Positions 43,016-52,850 of a DNA stretch of 64,000 bases are shown piece by piece. Source of the DNA: an uncultured Carboxylicivirga sp. (GTDB lineage Bacteria > Bacteroidota > Bacteroidia > Bacteroidales > Marinilabiliaceae); NCBI RefSeq assembly GCF_963674565.1, contig NZ_OY771430.1, forward strand, positions 1,488,001-1,552,000, read 5' to 3'. Below the pieces are notes generated by a model that did not search any database, was not told the DNA's origin, and worked only from the letters and a program-made list of their open reading frames with translations. Position 1 is the first letter of the stretch, and each line of letters starts with the position of its first letter. The position numbers were made by a program, and so were the translations under genes.

Positions 43016-45070
43016 CTAGATCAATTCGATACTTCGTTTAACAAATTTGGTTAAAGCCTCACCTTTCAACATATTATTCGATAATAAAGCCAGATCAATT
43101 AATTGAGATACTACTTTATTTTTAGAAGCAAATCCTGAAAGTTCTTCTTCCTTCTTCTTGTTTAACTCGGTAATTTTTTTGGTTAAGTCTTCCAACTCAT
43201 CCTTATCAGCTTGAGGAATTTCTTCGTCTTTCTTGCCTTCTTTCGCTTTTTCAAGCTCGGCTTTTTTCTTCTCAAGGCTTTCCACTTTACTGCGAGTTGA
43301 AGCAACCTTTTCTCCTACTTCCTTCTCCTCTGCCTCCAATACTTGTTTAACCAATGCATGATTTCCGTTAACCACAAGGTTATAACTATCTGGCATTTCA
43401 CCATAGAAACTCATTGGTCCGCCTCCCATGGCACTCATTTCTTTCATTCGTCGCATGAATTCTTGCTGAGTAATCATTACTGGAGCATCTTTTTCACTCA
43501 ATGCTTCAAAAGTAACAATGAAATTTGCCTTATCAACATTAGGAACCTGAGAGCTGAAAATTGTTGTTAAATCAGACTTTTGAGCTTCTGACAAATCCAA
43601 CTTAACGGTATCTTCTTTCTGTATTAACTTATCAACAACATCTCCATCAACACGGACAAAGCTTGAGTTTTCGAACTTACTTTCAAGGTGATTAATAAAG
43701 TGACTATCCAATTGTCCATCCATCACCAACACATCGTAACCTTTGTTTTTAGCAGCCTCAATAAAACTGTGCTGTGCTAAAAGGTCTGTAGTGTATAAGT
43801 AGATTAATTGCTTGTTTTTGTCAGTCTGGTTACCCTTGATGATATCTTTATATTCATCGAAAGTAAAATACTTACCTTCGGTATTTTTCAAAAGTGTATA
43901 TTTCTTAGCACGATCGTAGAATTTTTCTTCGGTAAGCATACCATACTCAACAAAGATCTTAAGATCATCCCATTTCTCTTCAAAGATTTTACGGTCTTTT
44001 TTGAAGATCTCTTCTAAACGATCAGCAACCTTTTTAGTAATATGGCTTGAAATTTTCTTCACATTACCATCACTCTGAAGATATGATCGGGATACATTTA
44101 AAGGAATATCCGGTGAATCCAACACACCGTGCAATAAAGTCAGGAATTCAGGTACAATTCCTTCTACAGAATCAGTTACATAAACCTGATTGCAGTATAA
44201 TTGAATTTTGTTTTTCTGAACCTCTACATTGTTTTTCAGCTTAGGAAAATACAAAACACCCGTTAAGTTGAAAGGATAATCCACATTCAAGTGAATATTG
44301 AATAACGGATCTTCCGACATTGGGTACAAATCACGGTAAAACTTGCTGTAATCTTCATCCTTAAGCTCAGAAGGGGTACGAGTCCAAAGTGGTTTAGGAT
44401 CGTTAATTACATTATCCTTATCGGTTTCTACCTCTTTACCGTCTTTCCATTCAGTTTCTTTTCCAAATACAACTTCAACAGGTAAGAAACGACAGTATTT
44501 TTTCAATAACTTGTCAATCTCAGATTTGGTAGCATATTGTTTATTTTCATCATCGATATGTAAAACAATATCTGTACCTCTATCTTCCTTTTTTGTTTCT
44601 TCCAAAGTATACTCCGGACTTCCATCACAGCTCCATTTTACAGCCCGTGAATCATCCTTGAATGACTTTGTAATGATTTCCACTTTTTTAGAAACCATGA
44701 AAGAAGAATAGAAACCTAATCCAAAATGTCCAATAATGGCATTGGCATCTTTCTTATATTTTTCAAGAAACTCATTGGCTCCGGAGAATGCAACCTGATT
44801 GATGTATTTATCAATTTCCTCAGCTGTCATCCCCACTCCTCTATCGGAAATAGTTACTGTTTTTTTCTTTTCATCTAAGATAACTTTAACAGCTGTTTCA
44901 CCTAATTCACCTTTAAATTCTCCAACCGAAGCCAGAGTTTTTAGCTTTTGAGTAGCATCAACAGCGTTAGAAACCAATTCACGCAAGAAAATTTCGTGAT
45001 CTGAATAAAGGTACTTCTTAATGATGGGAAAAATGTTCTCGGTAGTAACCCCAATATGTCCTTTTTGCAT
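43016..45070 (-). CDS. htpG: HtpG, bacterial Hsp90 chaperone
   Basis: The 684-residue protein has the GHKL ATPase motifs (ELVSNAVDATQKL near residue 33, DRGVGMT near 75, GHFGLGFYSSFMV near 115). The middle domain has the expected patterns, and the C-terminal dimerisation part ends in LLSNNMLKGEALTKFVKRSIELI. HtpG is about 60 residues longer than the E. coli protein because of a Lys/Glu-rich coiled insert near residues 575-650. It folds client proteins in the cytoplasm. The upstream region carries three evenly spaced direct repeats. Confidence 0.93.
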   Translation of the reverse strand: MQKGHIGVTTENIFPIIKKYLYSDHEIFLRELVSNAVDATQKLKTLASVGEFKGELGETAVKVILDEKKKTVTISDRGVGMTAEEIDKYINQVAFSGANEFLEKYKKDANAIIGHFGLGFYSSFMVSKKVEIITKSFKDDSRAVKWSCDGSPEYTLEETKKEDRGTDIVLHIDDENKQYATKSEIDKLLKKYCRFLPVEVVFGKETEWKDGKEVETDKDNVINDPKPLWTRTPSELKDEDYSKFYRDLYPMSEDPLFNIHLNVDYPFNLTGVLYFPKLKNNVEVQKNKIQLYCNQVYVTDSVEGIVPEFLTLLHGVLDSPDIPLNVSRSYLQSDGNVKKISSHITKKVADRLEEIFKKDRKIFEEKWDDLKIFVEYGMLTEEKFYDRAKKYTLLKNTEGKYFTFDEYKDIIKGNQTDKNKQLIYLYTTDLLAQHSFIEAAKNKGYDVLVMDGQLDSHFINHLESKFENSSFVRVDGDVVDKLIQKEDTVKLDLSEAQKSDLTTIFSSQVPNVDKANFIVTFEALSEKDAPVMITQQEFMRRMKEMSAMGGGPMSFYGEMPDSYNLVVNGNHALVKQVLEAEEKEVGEKVASTRSKVESLEKKKAELEKAKEGKKDEEIPQADKDELEDLTKKITELNKKKEEELSGFASKNKVVSQLIDLALLSNNMLKGEALTKFVKRSIELI

Positions 45071-45113
45071 CGTTACTATTATTTAAGTTTTTTAATGAAT
45101 CTTATTAACGGCT

Positions 45114-45121
45114 CAAAAATA
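45114..45121 (-). promoter_or_regulatory. Candidate -7 element of htpG
   Basis: The minus strand reads TATTTTTG, an exact match to TAnnTTTG, 43 bases before the ATG. At 20 bases upstream there is no TTTG, so the -33 box is missing and repeats occupy that region. Confidence 0.45.
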
Positions 45122-45129
45122 TCAAAGCA

Positions 45130-45172
45130 TATGCCAAATGGCTATTTATGCCAAAGCGACAGTTATGCCAAA
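45130..45172 (-). repeat. Three direct repeats TATGCCAAA with 17-base period upstream of htpG
   Basis: Copies of TATGCCAAA start at 45130, 45147 and 45164, exactly 17 bases apart. The block begins eight bases upstream of the candidate -7 element, where a regulator would bind. The bases between copies are not conserved. Confidence 0.75.
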
Positions 45173-45238
45173 ACGCATCAGAACAAATGACAGTCTCTTT
45201 TGCATTTTTGTCAATATTTTTTCTAAAAAAACAAGGTA

Positions 45239-46459
45239 TTAATTGTGGGCTTTGGGATTTCTTAAGTCAATATCCTTCTGTAAAACCCAATTTCCCTTTT
45301 GAAATTTAAAACCGTTATATGAAAAATCAGGTCCGTAAAAACGATAGACTCCCCGGTAAAATGACTCCGTCGGTTCTAGATTATCCATTACAATCATCTT
45401 CAAATCTTTATCGTAACGCATCATCATGCTAGCTCCGGCCGAATACTGGTATATTACACGGTGACGAGTCAAGCGCTCTTCCTTAAAAACAGGTGCTCCA
45501 AATCGTAATCGGTTATTCTTAATGATGAGAACATCCAATAGGCGTGTTTTAACAAATTCGTCATAGCCTTTATACCCTATTAATGTATAATAGGTCATAT
45601 CTTTTTCTTTCGTTTCAATAATATCGAGATAAATAGCTCCAAACCATTTTTTTTCTGTTAAAGAGGCACGTTCGGGCGATTTAATAGTTTCGGTAGCATC
45701 AGTTAAGGGGTAAACCATAACAGTTCCTTGCTCCCTGCTAATAACAGCACCAAAAAACTCATATTTAAATCCTTCTTTCTGAATATTATAAGTTGATATT
45801 TTTACTTTTTTATCTTTCGAGATAAGGGTTTGCATTCTGTTTAATCCGCTCAGATCGGAATCAAAATATGAAGGGTTCTTCCATAGATTATTTAGGCGTG
45901 ACAGAATAATTTGGTTTATTGAGTCTTTGTGAGTATCGGTAGTTTGCAAAAATAACTTCTCAAACCAACACTTTGTAATCAGATCCTGAGTGCTCACGTA
46001 TGTTAAATCTGCATTATCTGTAATTTTCAAATGATATAATCCGTTTTTTTCATCAAATTCAATATCAAGAAAAAGTTTGGGATAATTCTTTGATGGTTTA
46101 ATTTGAACTTCATCTTTAAATTGCCAAATAACACCCTTACCCGTATCATTTTCTTTTACCAGCCATTCTATCTGCAAGGTATTAGCATAAGTAATTTCCG
46201 AAAAAGCAATCACCTCGACTTTTCCATCATTACTTTTTATAGTAGAAATTTTATTACTTAATGCTTGTATATCACTTAAACTTTTTGATTCCCATAAAAG
46301 CTTTAACTCATCTGAAATTCTATTTAATTGAAATTTCTTTTTATTAAAATCCTTTTCCAGGTGCATACTGTCAAGCATAGATACCCATGAAACTGAATTC
46401 TGTGATACAACATTTAAAGAAACAAAAGCTAAAAGAAATATAAAAAGTCGTCTATACAT
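45239..46459 (-). CDS. Unknown exported protein
   Basis: Starting at the ATG at 46459 the protein has 406 residues with a signal peptide (cleavage after VVSQ). The mature part is a mix of beta strands and charged loops with no motif that I recognise. An upstream ATG at 46483 would add eight residues before the signal. The gene is divergent from the DUF6132 gene. It could be a periplasmic protein; no enzymatic residues stand out. Confidence 0.6.
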   Translation of the reverse strand: MYRRLFIFLLAFVSLNVVSQNSVSWVSMLDSMHLEKDFNKKKFQLNRISDELKLLWESKSLSDIQALSNKISTIKSNDGKVEVIAFSEITYANTLQIEWLVKENDTGKGVIWQFKDEVQIKPSKNYPKLFLDIEFDEKNGLYHLKITDNADLTYVSTQDLITKCWFEKLFLQTTDTHKDSINQIILSRLNNLWKNPSYFDSDLSGLNRMQTLISKDKKVKISTYNIQKEGFKYEFFGAVISREQGTVMVYPLTDATETIKSPERASLTEKKWFGAIYLDIIETKEKDMTYYTLIGYKGYDEFVKTRLLDVLIIKNNRLRFGAPVFKEERLTRHRVIYQYSAGASMMMRYDKDLKMIVMDNLEPTESFYRGVYRFYGPDFSYNGFKFQKGNWVLQKDIDLRNPKAHN

Positions 46460-46472
46460 ATATAGATTTTTA

Positions 46473-46480
46473 TATATTTG
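46473..46480 (+). promoter_or_regulatory. Candidate -7 element of the DUF6132 gene
   Basis: TATATTTG matches TAnnTTTG and lies 26 bases before the ATG at 46507. The -33 box is not visible. Confidence 0.4.
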
Positions 46481-46506
46481 CATGTATTTTATATAAATCG
46501 AAAGTA

Positions 46507-46698
46507 ATGAAGATTTGGGAGAAAATAAAACGTAATCTTAAGGTAAGAAATCTGGTTGGACTCTTACTTGGAGCAGCGGCCGGTTATGCATATTATCATT
46601 TTATTGGCTGTAATTCAGGAACCTGCCCTATTACATCCGACCCTACAAATAGTATTATCTACGGAAGCATCATTGGAATTGTATGGACAATAAAATAA
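46507..46698 (+). CDS. DUF6132-type small membrane protein
   Basis: The 63-residue protein has a basic start (WEKIKRNLKVRN), one or two hydrophobic helices, and the typical centre GAAAGYAYYHFIGCNSGTCPITSDP, which marks the DUF6132 family of Bacteroidota. The pair of cysteines in C-N-S-G-T-C is conserved in the family; the function is unknown. The gene is monocistronic and ends in a terminator. Confidence 0.75.
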   Translation: MKIWEKIKRNLKVRNLVGLLLGAAAGYAYYHFIGCNSGTCPITSDPTNSIIYGSIIGIVWTIK

Positions 46699-46726
46699 AA
46701 ATGCTTAGCGGATTACTAAGCATTTT
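46697..46726. terminator. Bidirectional terminator between DUF6132 gene and tdh
   Basis: AATGCTTAG pairs with CTAAGCATT around a seven-base loop, with A and T flanks. It serves two convergent genes. Confidence 0.75.
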
Positions 46727-46736
46727 ATTTATTCTT

Positions 46737-47768
46737 TTATTCCCAGTCTAAGAGTACCTTTCCACAATTACCTTCTTCCATTACATCAAAACCTTTTTGA
46801 AAATCATCCACTTTGAAACGATGTGTGATGATAGGTGACAAATCCAGACCAGACATTAGCATTTGTTCCATGTGGTACCATGTTTCAAACATTTCGCGAC
46901 CATATATTCCTTTCAGTGTTAATCCTTTGAATATAATATTATTCCAATCCACTGTGGTTGAAGAAGGTAGTATACCAAGCAAAGAAATCTTTCCTGAATT
47001 GTACATACTTGAAACCAATTGATTAAAAGCAATTGGTGACCCTGAACATTCTAAACCGATATCAAAACCAATCATCCCAAGCTCTTTCATAACCTGATGA
47101 AGATCTTCTTTTATAGGATTTACAACACGTGTTGCTCCCATTTTTCTTGCAAGTTCAGCTCTGAACTCATTGGTTTCGGTAGCAACTACATAACGGGCAC
47201 CTGAAAAACGAGCCACTGATACAGCCATACTTCCAATTAAGCCGGCACCGGTAATTAAAACATCTTCGCCTATCAGAGGAAACGATAATGCTGTATGTGT
47301 TGCATTACCAAACGGATCCATTATAGCAACAATATCATCAGGTATCTGTTTGTTAATTTTCATAACATTACTGGAAGGCACCTTTACATATTCGGCAAAC
47401 GCTCCATCAATGTTAACACCAATTCCAATTGTTCTCTCACAAATATGCTGACGACCACGACGACAATTACGACAATGACCACATGCTATATGTCCTTCGC
47501 CTGTTACTCTGTCTCCTTCTTTAAACTCTTTTACTTCACTACCAACCTGAGCAACTGTTCCTACATATTCATGGCCAATGGTCATTCCAACAGTTATTGT
47601 TTTTTGTGCCCATTCATCCCATTTATAAATATGTAAATCGGTACCACAAATGGCCGATTTCTTCACTTTTATCAACACATCATTCGGTCCAACCTGAGGA
47701 ACCTTTACTTCTGCTAACCAAATACCTTTCTCAGCTTTTGATTTTACCAGTGCCTTCATTGTTGCCAT
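46737..47768 (-). CDS. tdh: L-threonine 3-dehydrogenase
   Basis: The 343-residue protein is a medium-chain zinc dehydrogenase. Catalytic zinc residues sit in S-A-I-C-G-T-D-L-H near residue 38 and G-H-E-Y near 65. The structural zinc cysteines occur in CGHCRNCRRGRQHIC (about 97-111), and the NAD site has GAGLIGSMAV. Sequence throughout follows Tdh: threonine plus NAD+ to 2-amino-3-ketobutyrate. The kbl gene that usually cooperates is not adjacent. The start could be at the fourth codon (MKALVKSKAEKGIW). Confidence 0.9.
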   Translation of the reverse strand: MATMKALVKSKAEKGIWLAEVKVPQVGPNDVLIKVKKSAICGTDLHIYKWDEWAQKTITVGMTIGHEYVGTVAQVGSEVKEFKEGDRVTGEGHIACGHCRNCRRGRQHICERTIGIGVNIDGAFAEYVKVPSSNVMKINKQIPDDIVAIMDPFGNATHTALSFPLIGEDVLITGAGLIGSMAVSVARFSGARYVVATETNEFRAELARKMGATRVVNPIKEDLHQVMKELGMIGFDIGLECSGSPIAFNQLVSSMYNSGKISLLGILPSSTTVDWNNIIFKGLTLKGIYGREMFETWYHMEQMLMSGLDLSPIITHRFKVDDFQKGFDVMEEGNCGKVLLDWE

Positions 47769-47962
47769 TCATTTATAATTGAAATTGTTTCTTACTGTTT
47801 AAAAACTACTATTATTACTAATAACAAAGTTGCAAAAGGGTTTTGAGATCTGCTTATGATTATTGTCATCTATGTAAAAAATATTTACCTATTATATCGT
47901 CAATACAGAATCAATACCTGAAAATACAAATCATCATAAAGGTTATCAATATGTATACATAT

Positions 47963-47993
47963 AAAAAGGAGGTAACCATTTCTGATTACCTCC
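47963..47993 (-). terminator. Terminator of the SusC/SusD operon
   Basis: GGAGGTAA pairs with TTACCTCC around a ten-base loop, followed by a T-rich stretch on the minus strand. It lies 34 bases past the SusD stop. Confidence 0.75.
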
Positions 47994-48026
47994 CGCACTT
48001 TTAAGATGCTCTATGAAAAAAATCTT

Positions 48027-49712
48027 TTATTTAGCCCACCATAATTTAGTTGCCTGTACATCAGCACCCTGACGACCAATAGCCACATCTAAATTATCTC
48101 CATTACGAGTATAAGCGTTTGTTCCATAACGCATACGTTGTGGATATTTACCATTTAAAGTACCCAAACCGTAAAGATCAACATCTGTTAAATCACCTGA
48201 TAATTCTTCAGGGTAACCAGAATCTCTAACAATAGCCCATGCTTCAAAACCTTCAGTATAATTAATCAACCATCTCTGAATTGAAATCTTTTTCAAATCA
48301 TCAGTTCCTGTTAAAGTAGCCATTTCTGAATCGGCTAAGAAAGCATCAATATCTGCCTGATCAACTTCCCATAATAACATTGCTTGTTCCAGACCAGCCC
48401 TGTATAATGCATTTTTATCACCACTAGCTAATCCTTTAACAACAGCTTCAGCACGCATAAAATAAGCATCTGCTGATGTACAAACAATCTCTGGAGCAAT
48501 CGCATCTCCTGTATTTTTTGCAGCCACGATATATGGTGCAGGCATACTAAAGAATTGACGTTGTGCATAATCATACATCTCTCCACTTAAACGTACTGGT
48601 TGACCAACATAAAAACTATTTTCTGCCATTGTAACCACAGTCTCTCCATCACCATTTACTGATGTTGTATATTCAGCTCCTGCTTCGTCAAGATTTGCCA
48701 ACATAAAGTCTCTTCGTTTTGCATATAATGTTGCATCATCAGAATCAGGCCATGGAATAGTTATCTCTCCACCTTCTGCAGGTACTGCATATTTGGATAA
48801 ACGAGGATCACCATAATCCTGCAAGTAATTAATAACATATTTACTTACATTCCATTTTGAACCATATCCACCGAAATTATGCCAAACATCACCATATGCA
48901 GCGCTGTTCCACTGACTAATTTCGGTATCCTTAGGTAATAAAGCATTGTCTTCATAATCCTGTAAAAAAGGACCGCTCATTGCTTCTGATATAGCAGAAG
49001 CAGCAAAATCTGCTCCGGATGCACCTTGAGCTCTTAAAGCAGCACGCAATTTAAGTGTGTTAGCCATTGCTTTCCACTTTTGTAAATCACCACCAAAGAA
49101 CAAATCATTTGACCCTAAGTCCTGTTCATTTTCTCCAGTAGAAGTTGCACTTCCAATTAAATCCATTGCTGTATCCAAATCATCTATAATACCAGCATAA
49201 ATCTCAGCTTGTGTATCAAACTTTGGTAGCAGTACATCCAAATTACCAGTTTCACTGTATGGAATTTCACCAAACACATCCGTAAAATACTGGAAATATA
49301 AACTGCGTAATATTAATGCTGTTGCATATGCCTGTGGATTTTCTCTATCTCCACCTTCACCTGTTAACTGCAGATATGTTACCAACGTACCGGTGTAGTT
49401 TTCAAAGTAATCCCATGTAGCATCAGTATAACCACCACTGTATGAATATCCAAGAGCGTCTGACCACCATGAACCCACAAAACCAAAGCAGAAATGTCCA
49501 GCATATCTGTCGGCATGAATTAAATGAGCACGCCAGTATGGATAACGATCAGGTGCAATTAATTTTACCTGTGCCTTTGTAATAAAGTATTTTGCCTCTA
49601 CATTATCACCTGTTATAGCAGAAGGATCTTTGTTGATTTCATCAAAATCATCTGTACAATTAACAAACAGGCCAACAAGCACGGCGTATATTAAATATTT
49701 AAATATTTTCAT
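48027..49712 (-). CDS. SusD-like nutrient-binding lipoprotein
   Basis: The 561-residue protein has a lipoprotein signal with Cys19 (VNCTDD) and the SusD-like_2 pattern (DFDEINKDPSAITGDN, then helices with ALILRSLYFQYFTDVFGEIPYSE). SusD proteins sit on the cell surface and close over the SusC barrel. It follows the SusC gene after 18 bases and is co-transcribed. The SusD-like_2 branch includes proteins that bind peptides or oligosaccharides; the ligand is unknown. Confidence 0.9.
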   Translation of the reverse strand: MKIFKYLIYAVLVGLFVNCTDDFDEINKDPSAITGDNVEAKYFITKAQVKLIAPDRYPYWRAHLIHADRYAGHFCFGFVGSWWSDALGYSYSGGYTDATWDYFENYTGTLVTYLQLTGEGGDRENPQAYATALILRSLYFQYFTDVFGEIPYSETGNLDVLLPKFDTQAEIYAGIIDDLDTAMDLIGSATSTGENEQDLGSNDLFFGGDLQKWKAMANTLKLRAALRAQGASGADFAASAISEAMSGPFLQDYEDNALLPKDTEISQWNSAAYGDVWHNFGGYGSKWNVSKYVINYLQDYGDPRLSKYAVPAEGGEITIPWPDSDDATLYAKRRDFMLANLDEAGAEYTTSVNGDGETVVTMAENSFYVGQPVRLSGEMYDYAQRQFFSMPAPYIVAAKNTGDAIAPEIVCTSADAYFMRAEAVVKGLASGDKNALYRAGLEQAMLLWEVDQADIDAFLADSEMATLTGTDDLKKISIQRWLINYTEGFEAWAIVRDSGYPEELSGDLTDVDLYGLGTLNGKYPQRMRYGTNAYTRNGDNLDVAIGRQGADVQATKLWWAK

Positions 49713-49730
49713 GATTTCTGTTTTTAAAGG

Positions 49731-52700
49731 TTAAAACTTTAGGTTAATGTTAAAACCAATACTTCTTGACGAAGGGATCGGGTTGTACAGTATTCCCTGA
49801 GAGTAATTACTTGTACTGAAACTTAACTCAGGATCGAAGTTATCTGACTCTTTATAAAGGAAGAATAAGTTACGGGCAACAATACCAAAAGAGGCATTTT
49901 TAATAAATGTATTACTTATTAATGATTGAGGTATGTTGTAAATAAATGAAGCTTCACGCAAACGAACATTTGTTTGTGAATAAACATATTGCTCACCAAT
50001 GCCTGAAACAGCACCCCAATACTGTTCAGCTGTAATATTTTCGGTATTTTCAACCCATACAGGCTCTTCAACAGTTCCTGAGTTATAAACCGCATCTAAA
50101 GTAACTCCACCTTCACGATAAAGAAGAGATCGATCACTAACCCCAGAACCATCCAATGAAGCATCAGTACCAGAATAGAATTCACCACCAATACGGGCAT
50201 CAATTAAGAACCTAAGAGTAAAATCCTTATAAGAAATAGTATTTGACAATCCTCCTAACCAATCAGGCTGATAATTACCTAATAATTTCATTTCAGAGGC
50301 TGCACGAGGTGTACCATCACTGTTTACTTCCATTCTACCATCTTCGGTATAACTTTGAGTAGTCCCCCAAATTTCACCAAAACCTCCACCAACAGAAGCC
50401 TGAACATAAATGTTACCACTATTAGTCTGACCAAAAGCAAATGTTTCTGTACCAGCTATCAATTCGTTCAATTCATTTTTATTGGTTGAAAAGTTTAATG
50501 AAACATCCCATGTTAAATCAGCTTTCTTAACCGGAGTACCACCAACTAACATTTCAAAACCAGTATTTTGAATTTCACCAACATTATCCAGCTTTGCTGA
50601 ATAACCTGTAGAAGCAACAACAGGAACCCTGAAAATTAAATCATTTGATTTAATGTTATAGTAGGTCAAATCTGTATAAATTCTATTTTTTAAGAATCGG
50701 AATTCTCCTCCAACCTCAAATGAAGTGATTTGTTCTGGTTTAAGGTCTGGATTCATTTTAGTACTACCTCTACTCATGGTGATCTGATCTAAATAAGAAC
50801 CTTCAGCATCATCAATTGAATAAATATCATCTAACATAAAGGCGTCTGTATCGTTACCAACCTGGGCCCAACTCATGCGAACTTTGGCAAAATCAACTGG
50901 ACCACCTGACATATCTAATAGTTCGTTAAGTATCACAGAAGCACTAACTGATGGATAAAAATATGATCTGTTATCTGCTCCTAAACTTGAAGACCAGTCG
51001 TTACGAGCAGTACCTTCTAAATATAACCATCTATCGAAGGCAAATGTTACAGTACCATATAAAGAATTAATTTTCTTTTTCTTTATTGGAGAATAGGAAG
51101 TAAAAACTTGTGAAGCAATAGCTAAAGGAGGTCCATCTGGAATCCTAAAATCTTCACCATTAATACCCATTGCTCCAACACCACGATACATATGGTTTCC
51201 ACCAAAATTAGCAGTGATGTTAATTCTTTCACTGAAATCCTTATTAAACATTAACAGGAAGTCAGCATTGGTTTCAGTAATCTTATCCGTTGAATAATTA
51301 AACCTACCTTCTGGAAAATACCAATGTCCATATGCTTCAACACTTTCAATATTTTGATTGGTATAGTCTGTACCTACTCTCACAAAAGCTGACAAATAGT
51401 TTGTAAAGTCGTAAGTAATTTTAGTGAATCCCTGGAAACGATTCTTCCAGTCTTCTTTTCTGTCTTTGAACATAAACCAATAGGCATTACCTCCTAAAGT
51501 AGAACTTGACTGGGCATTACCTGCATCATCTGCCATATACGCTTTATAATCAGCAATTGCAGCATTACGCGGAATATCATAGATGTAGCCCATAACACCT
51601 TCGGTTCCTAAAGTAGGACGATTATATCCATTTTGATAGAAATAAGTAGCCTTAGCATCAATGGTTAATTTATCAGCAATTTTTGCAAAACCACGTAAAT
51701 TGAAGTTATGACGCAAAAGATCAGAATTTGGCAACATTGAATTTGCTTTGGTGTTGGTATATGAAAAACGCACATTTGCATTTTCGTTACCACCATCTAT
51801 TGCCAAGGAAGTTATAAAGGTACTTCCTGTCTCGAAGAAATCTTTCACATTATCAGGTTGAGCAGAATATGCTTTATCTTCGCCAGTCCAATATAATTGT
51901 GAGGTTCCATCTAATTTAGCACCCCATGAACCACTGGCTTGTTTTAATGAAGTAAGGTCATCTGGAACTACACCTTGTTTACCTTGTCCATACTCATTCT
52001 GATAACTTGGTAATAGCATTGGGTTTTCAAATGTCATATTAGATGACACTGAAACACCTAAACCCTTTCTAGAAGTACCCTTCTTTGTTGTAATAAGGAT
52101 AACACCATTAGCCGCCCTGGATCCATATAACGCAGCTGCATTAGGACCTTTTAATACAGAAATACTTTCCACATCATCAGGGTTGATATCAGAAACACCT
52201 GAACCGTAGTCAATTTTAGAATAAGCACCAGTTCCATCACCATTAGCAGAACCAAAACCTGAATTATCAATAGGCACACCATCAACAACATACAATGGTT
52301 GATTATTACCTGTTAATGAATTATTACCTCTAATTGTAACCTTTGAACTACTACCCGGTCCAAAAGCACCTTGTGTAATGTTAACACCTGCTACTTTACC
52401 AGCCAGTGAATTCATCACGTTCGTTTCTTTAACTGTTGAGATGTCATCAGATTTAACTTCAGTAACTGTATAACCAAGAGCTTTCTTTTCTCGAGACAAA
52501 CCCAAAGCAGTAACAACTACCTCATCAACTCCAAAAACTTCCGGATCTAATGCAACGTTGTAAGTTGTTGCAGTACCAACGGTAACTTCCTGTGAAGTCA
52601 TACCTACAAATGAAAAAATCAATACCGAGCCTTGTGCTACATTCAAATTGTAAACACCATCAACTCCGGTAATAGTACCATTGGTAGTTCCTTTTTCAAC

Positions 52701-52850
52701 AACAGAAACACCAGGTATAGGCATACCGTCTTCAGAACTTGTAACTTTACCAGTTACGTTTTTTCCCTGGGCAAACATGACACCTGCCCCGATGATGAGT
52801 GCTGCCATAATCAACACACACCTTTTTAACCAACTAAATGTTCGTTTCAT
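49731..52850 (-). CDS. SusC/RagA-type TonB-linked outer membrane receptor
   Basis: The 1039-residue protein has a signal peptide, a carboxypeptidase-regulatory-like domain (residues about 30-110: VTGKVTSSEDGMPIPGVSVVEKGT), then the plug (about 115-235, with the GKVAGVNI and NNSLTGNNQPLYVVDGVPIDNS segments), and a 22-strand barrel ending in Phe (INLKF). It imports a ligand captured by SusD with energy from TonB. No TonB box of the classical type is obvious, nor is there an anti-sigma gene nearby. Confidence 0.92.
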   Translation of the reverse strand: MKRTFSWLKRCVLIMAALIIGAGVMFAQGKNVTGKVTSSEDGMPIPGVSVVEKGTTNGTITGVDGVYNLNVAQGSVLIFSFVGMTSQEVTVGTATTYNVALDPEVFGVDEVVVTALGLSREKKALGYTVTEVKSDDISTVKETNVMNSLAGKVAGVNITQGAFGPGSSSKVTIRGNNSLTGNNQPLYVVDGVPIDNSGFGSANGDGTGAYSKIDYGSGVSDINPDDVESISVLKGPNAAALYGSRAANGVILITTKKGTSRKGLGVSVSSNMTFENPMLLPSYQNEYGQGKQGVVPDDLTSLKQASGSWGAKLDGTSQLYWTGEDKAYSAQPDNVKDFFETGSTFITSLAIDGGNENANVRFSYTNTKANSMLPNSDLLRHNFNLRGFAKIADKLTIDAKATYFYQNGYNRPTLGTEGVMGYIYDIPRNAAIADYKAYMADDAGNAQSSSTLGGNAYWFMFKDRKEDWKNRFQGFTKITYDFTNYLSAFVRVGTDYTNQNIESVEAYGHWYFPEGRFNYSTDKITETNADFLLMFNKDFSERINITANFGGNHMYRGVGAMGINGEDFRIPDGPPLAIASQVFTSYSPIKKKKINSLYGTVTFAFDRWLYLEGTARNDWSSSLGADNRSYFYPSVSASVILNELLDMSGGPVDFAKVRMSWAQVGNDTDAFMLDDIYSIDDAEGSYLDQITMSRGSTKMNPDLKPEQITSFEVGGEFRFLKNRIYTDLTYYNIKSNDLIFRVPVVASTGYSAKLDNVGEIQNTGFEMLVGGTPVKKADLTWDVSLNFSTNKNELNELIAGTETFAFGQTNSGNIYVQASVGGGFGEIWGTTQSYTEDGRMEVNSDGTPRAASEMKLLGNYQPDWLGGLSNTISYKDFTLRFLIDARIGGEFYSGTDASLDGSGVSDRSLLYREGGVTLDAVYNSGTVEEPVWVENTENITAEQYWGAVSGIGEQYVYSQTNVRLREASFIYNIPQSLISNTFIKNASFGIVARNLFFLYKESDNFDPELSFSTSNYSQGILYNPIPSSRSIGFNINLKF

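Noticed and set aside
45121..45137. Sigma-54-like promoter upstream of htpG (TTGGCAT-N4-TTTGAT on the minus strand)
   Set aside because: The -12 element has GA instead of GC, and the same TTTGGCAT occurs three times, which fits a regulator array better.
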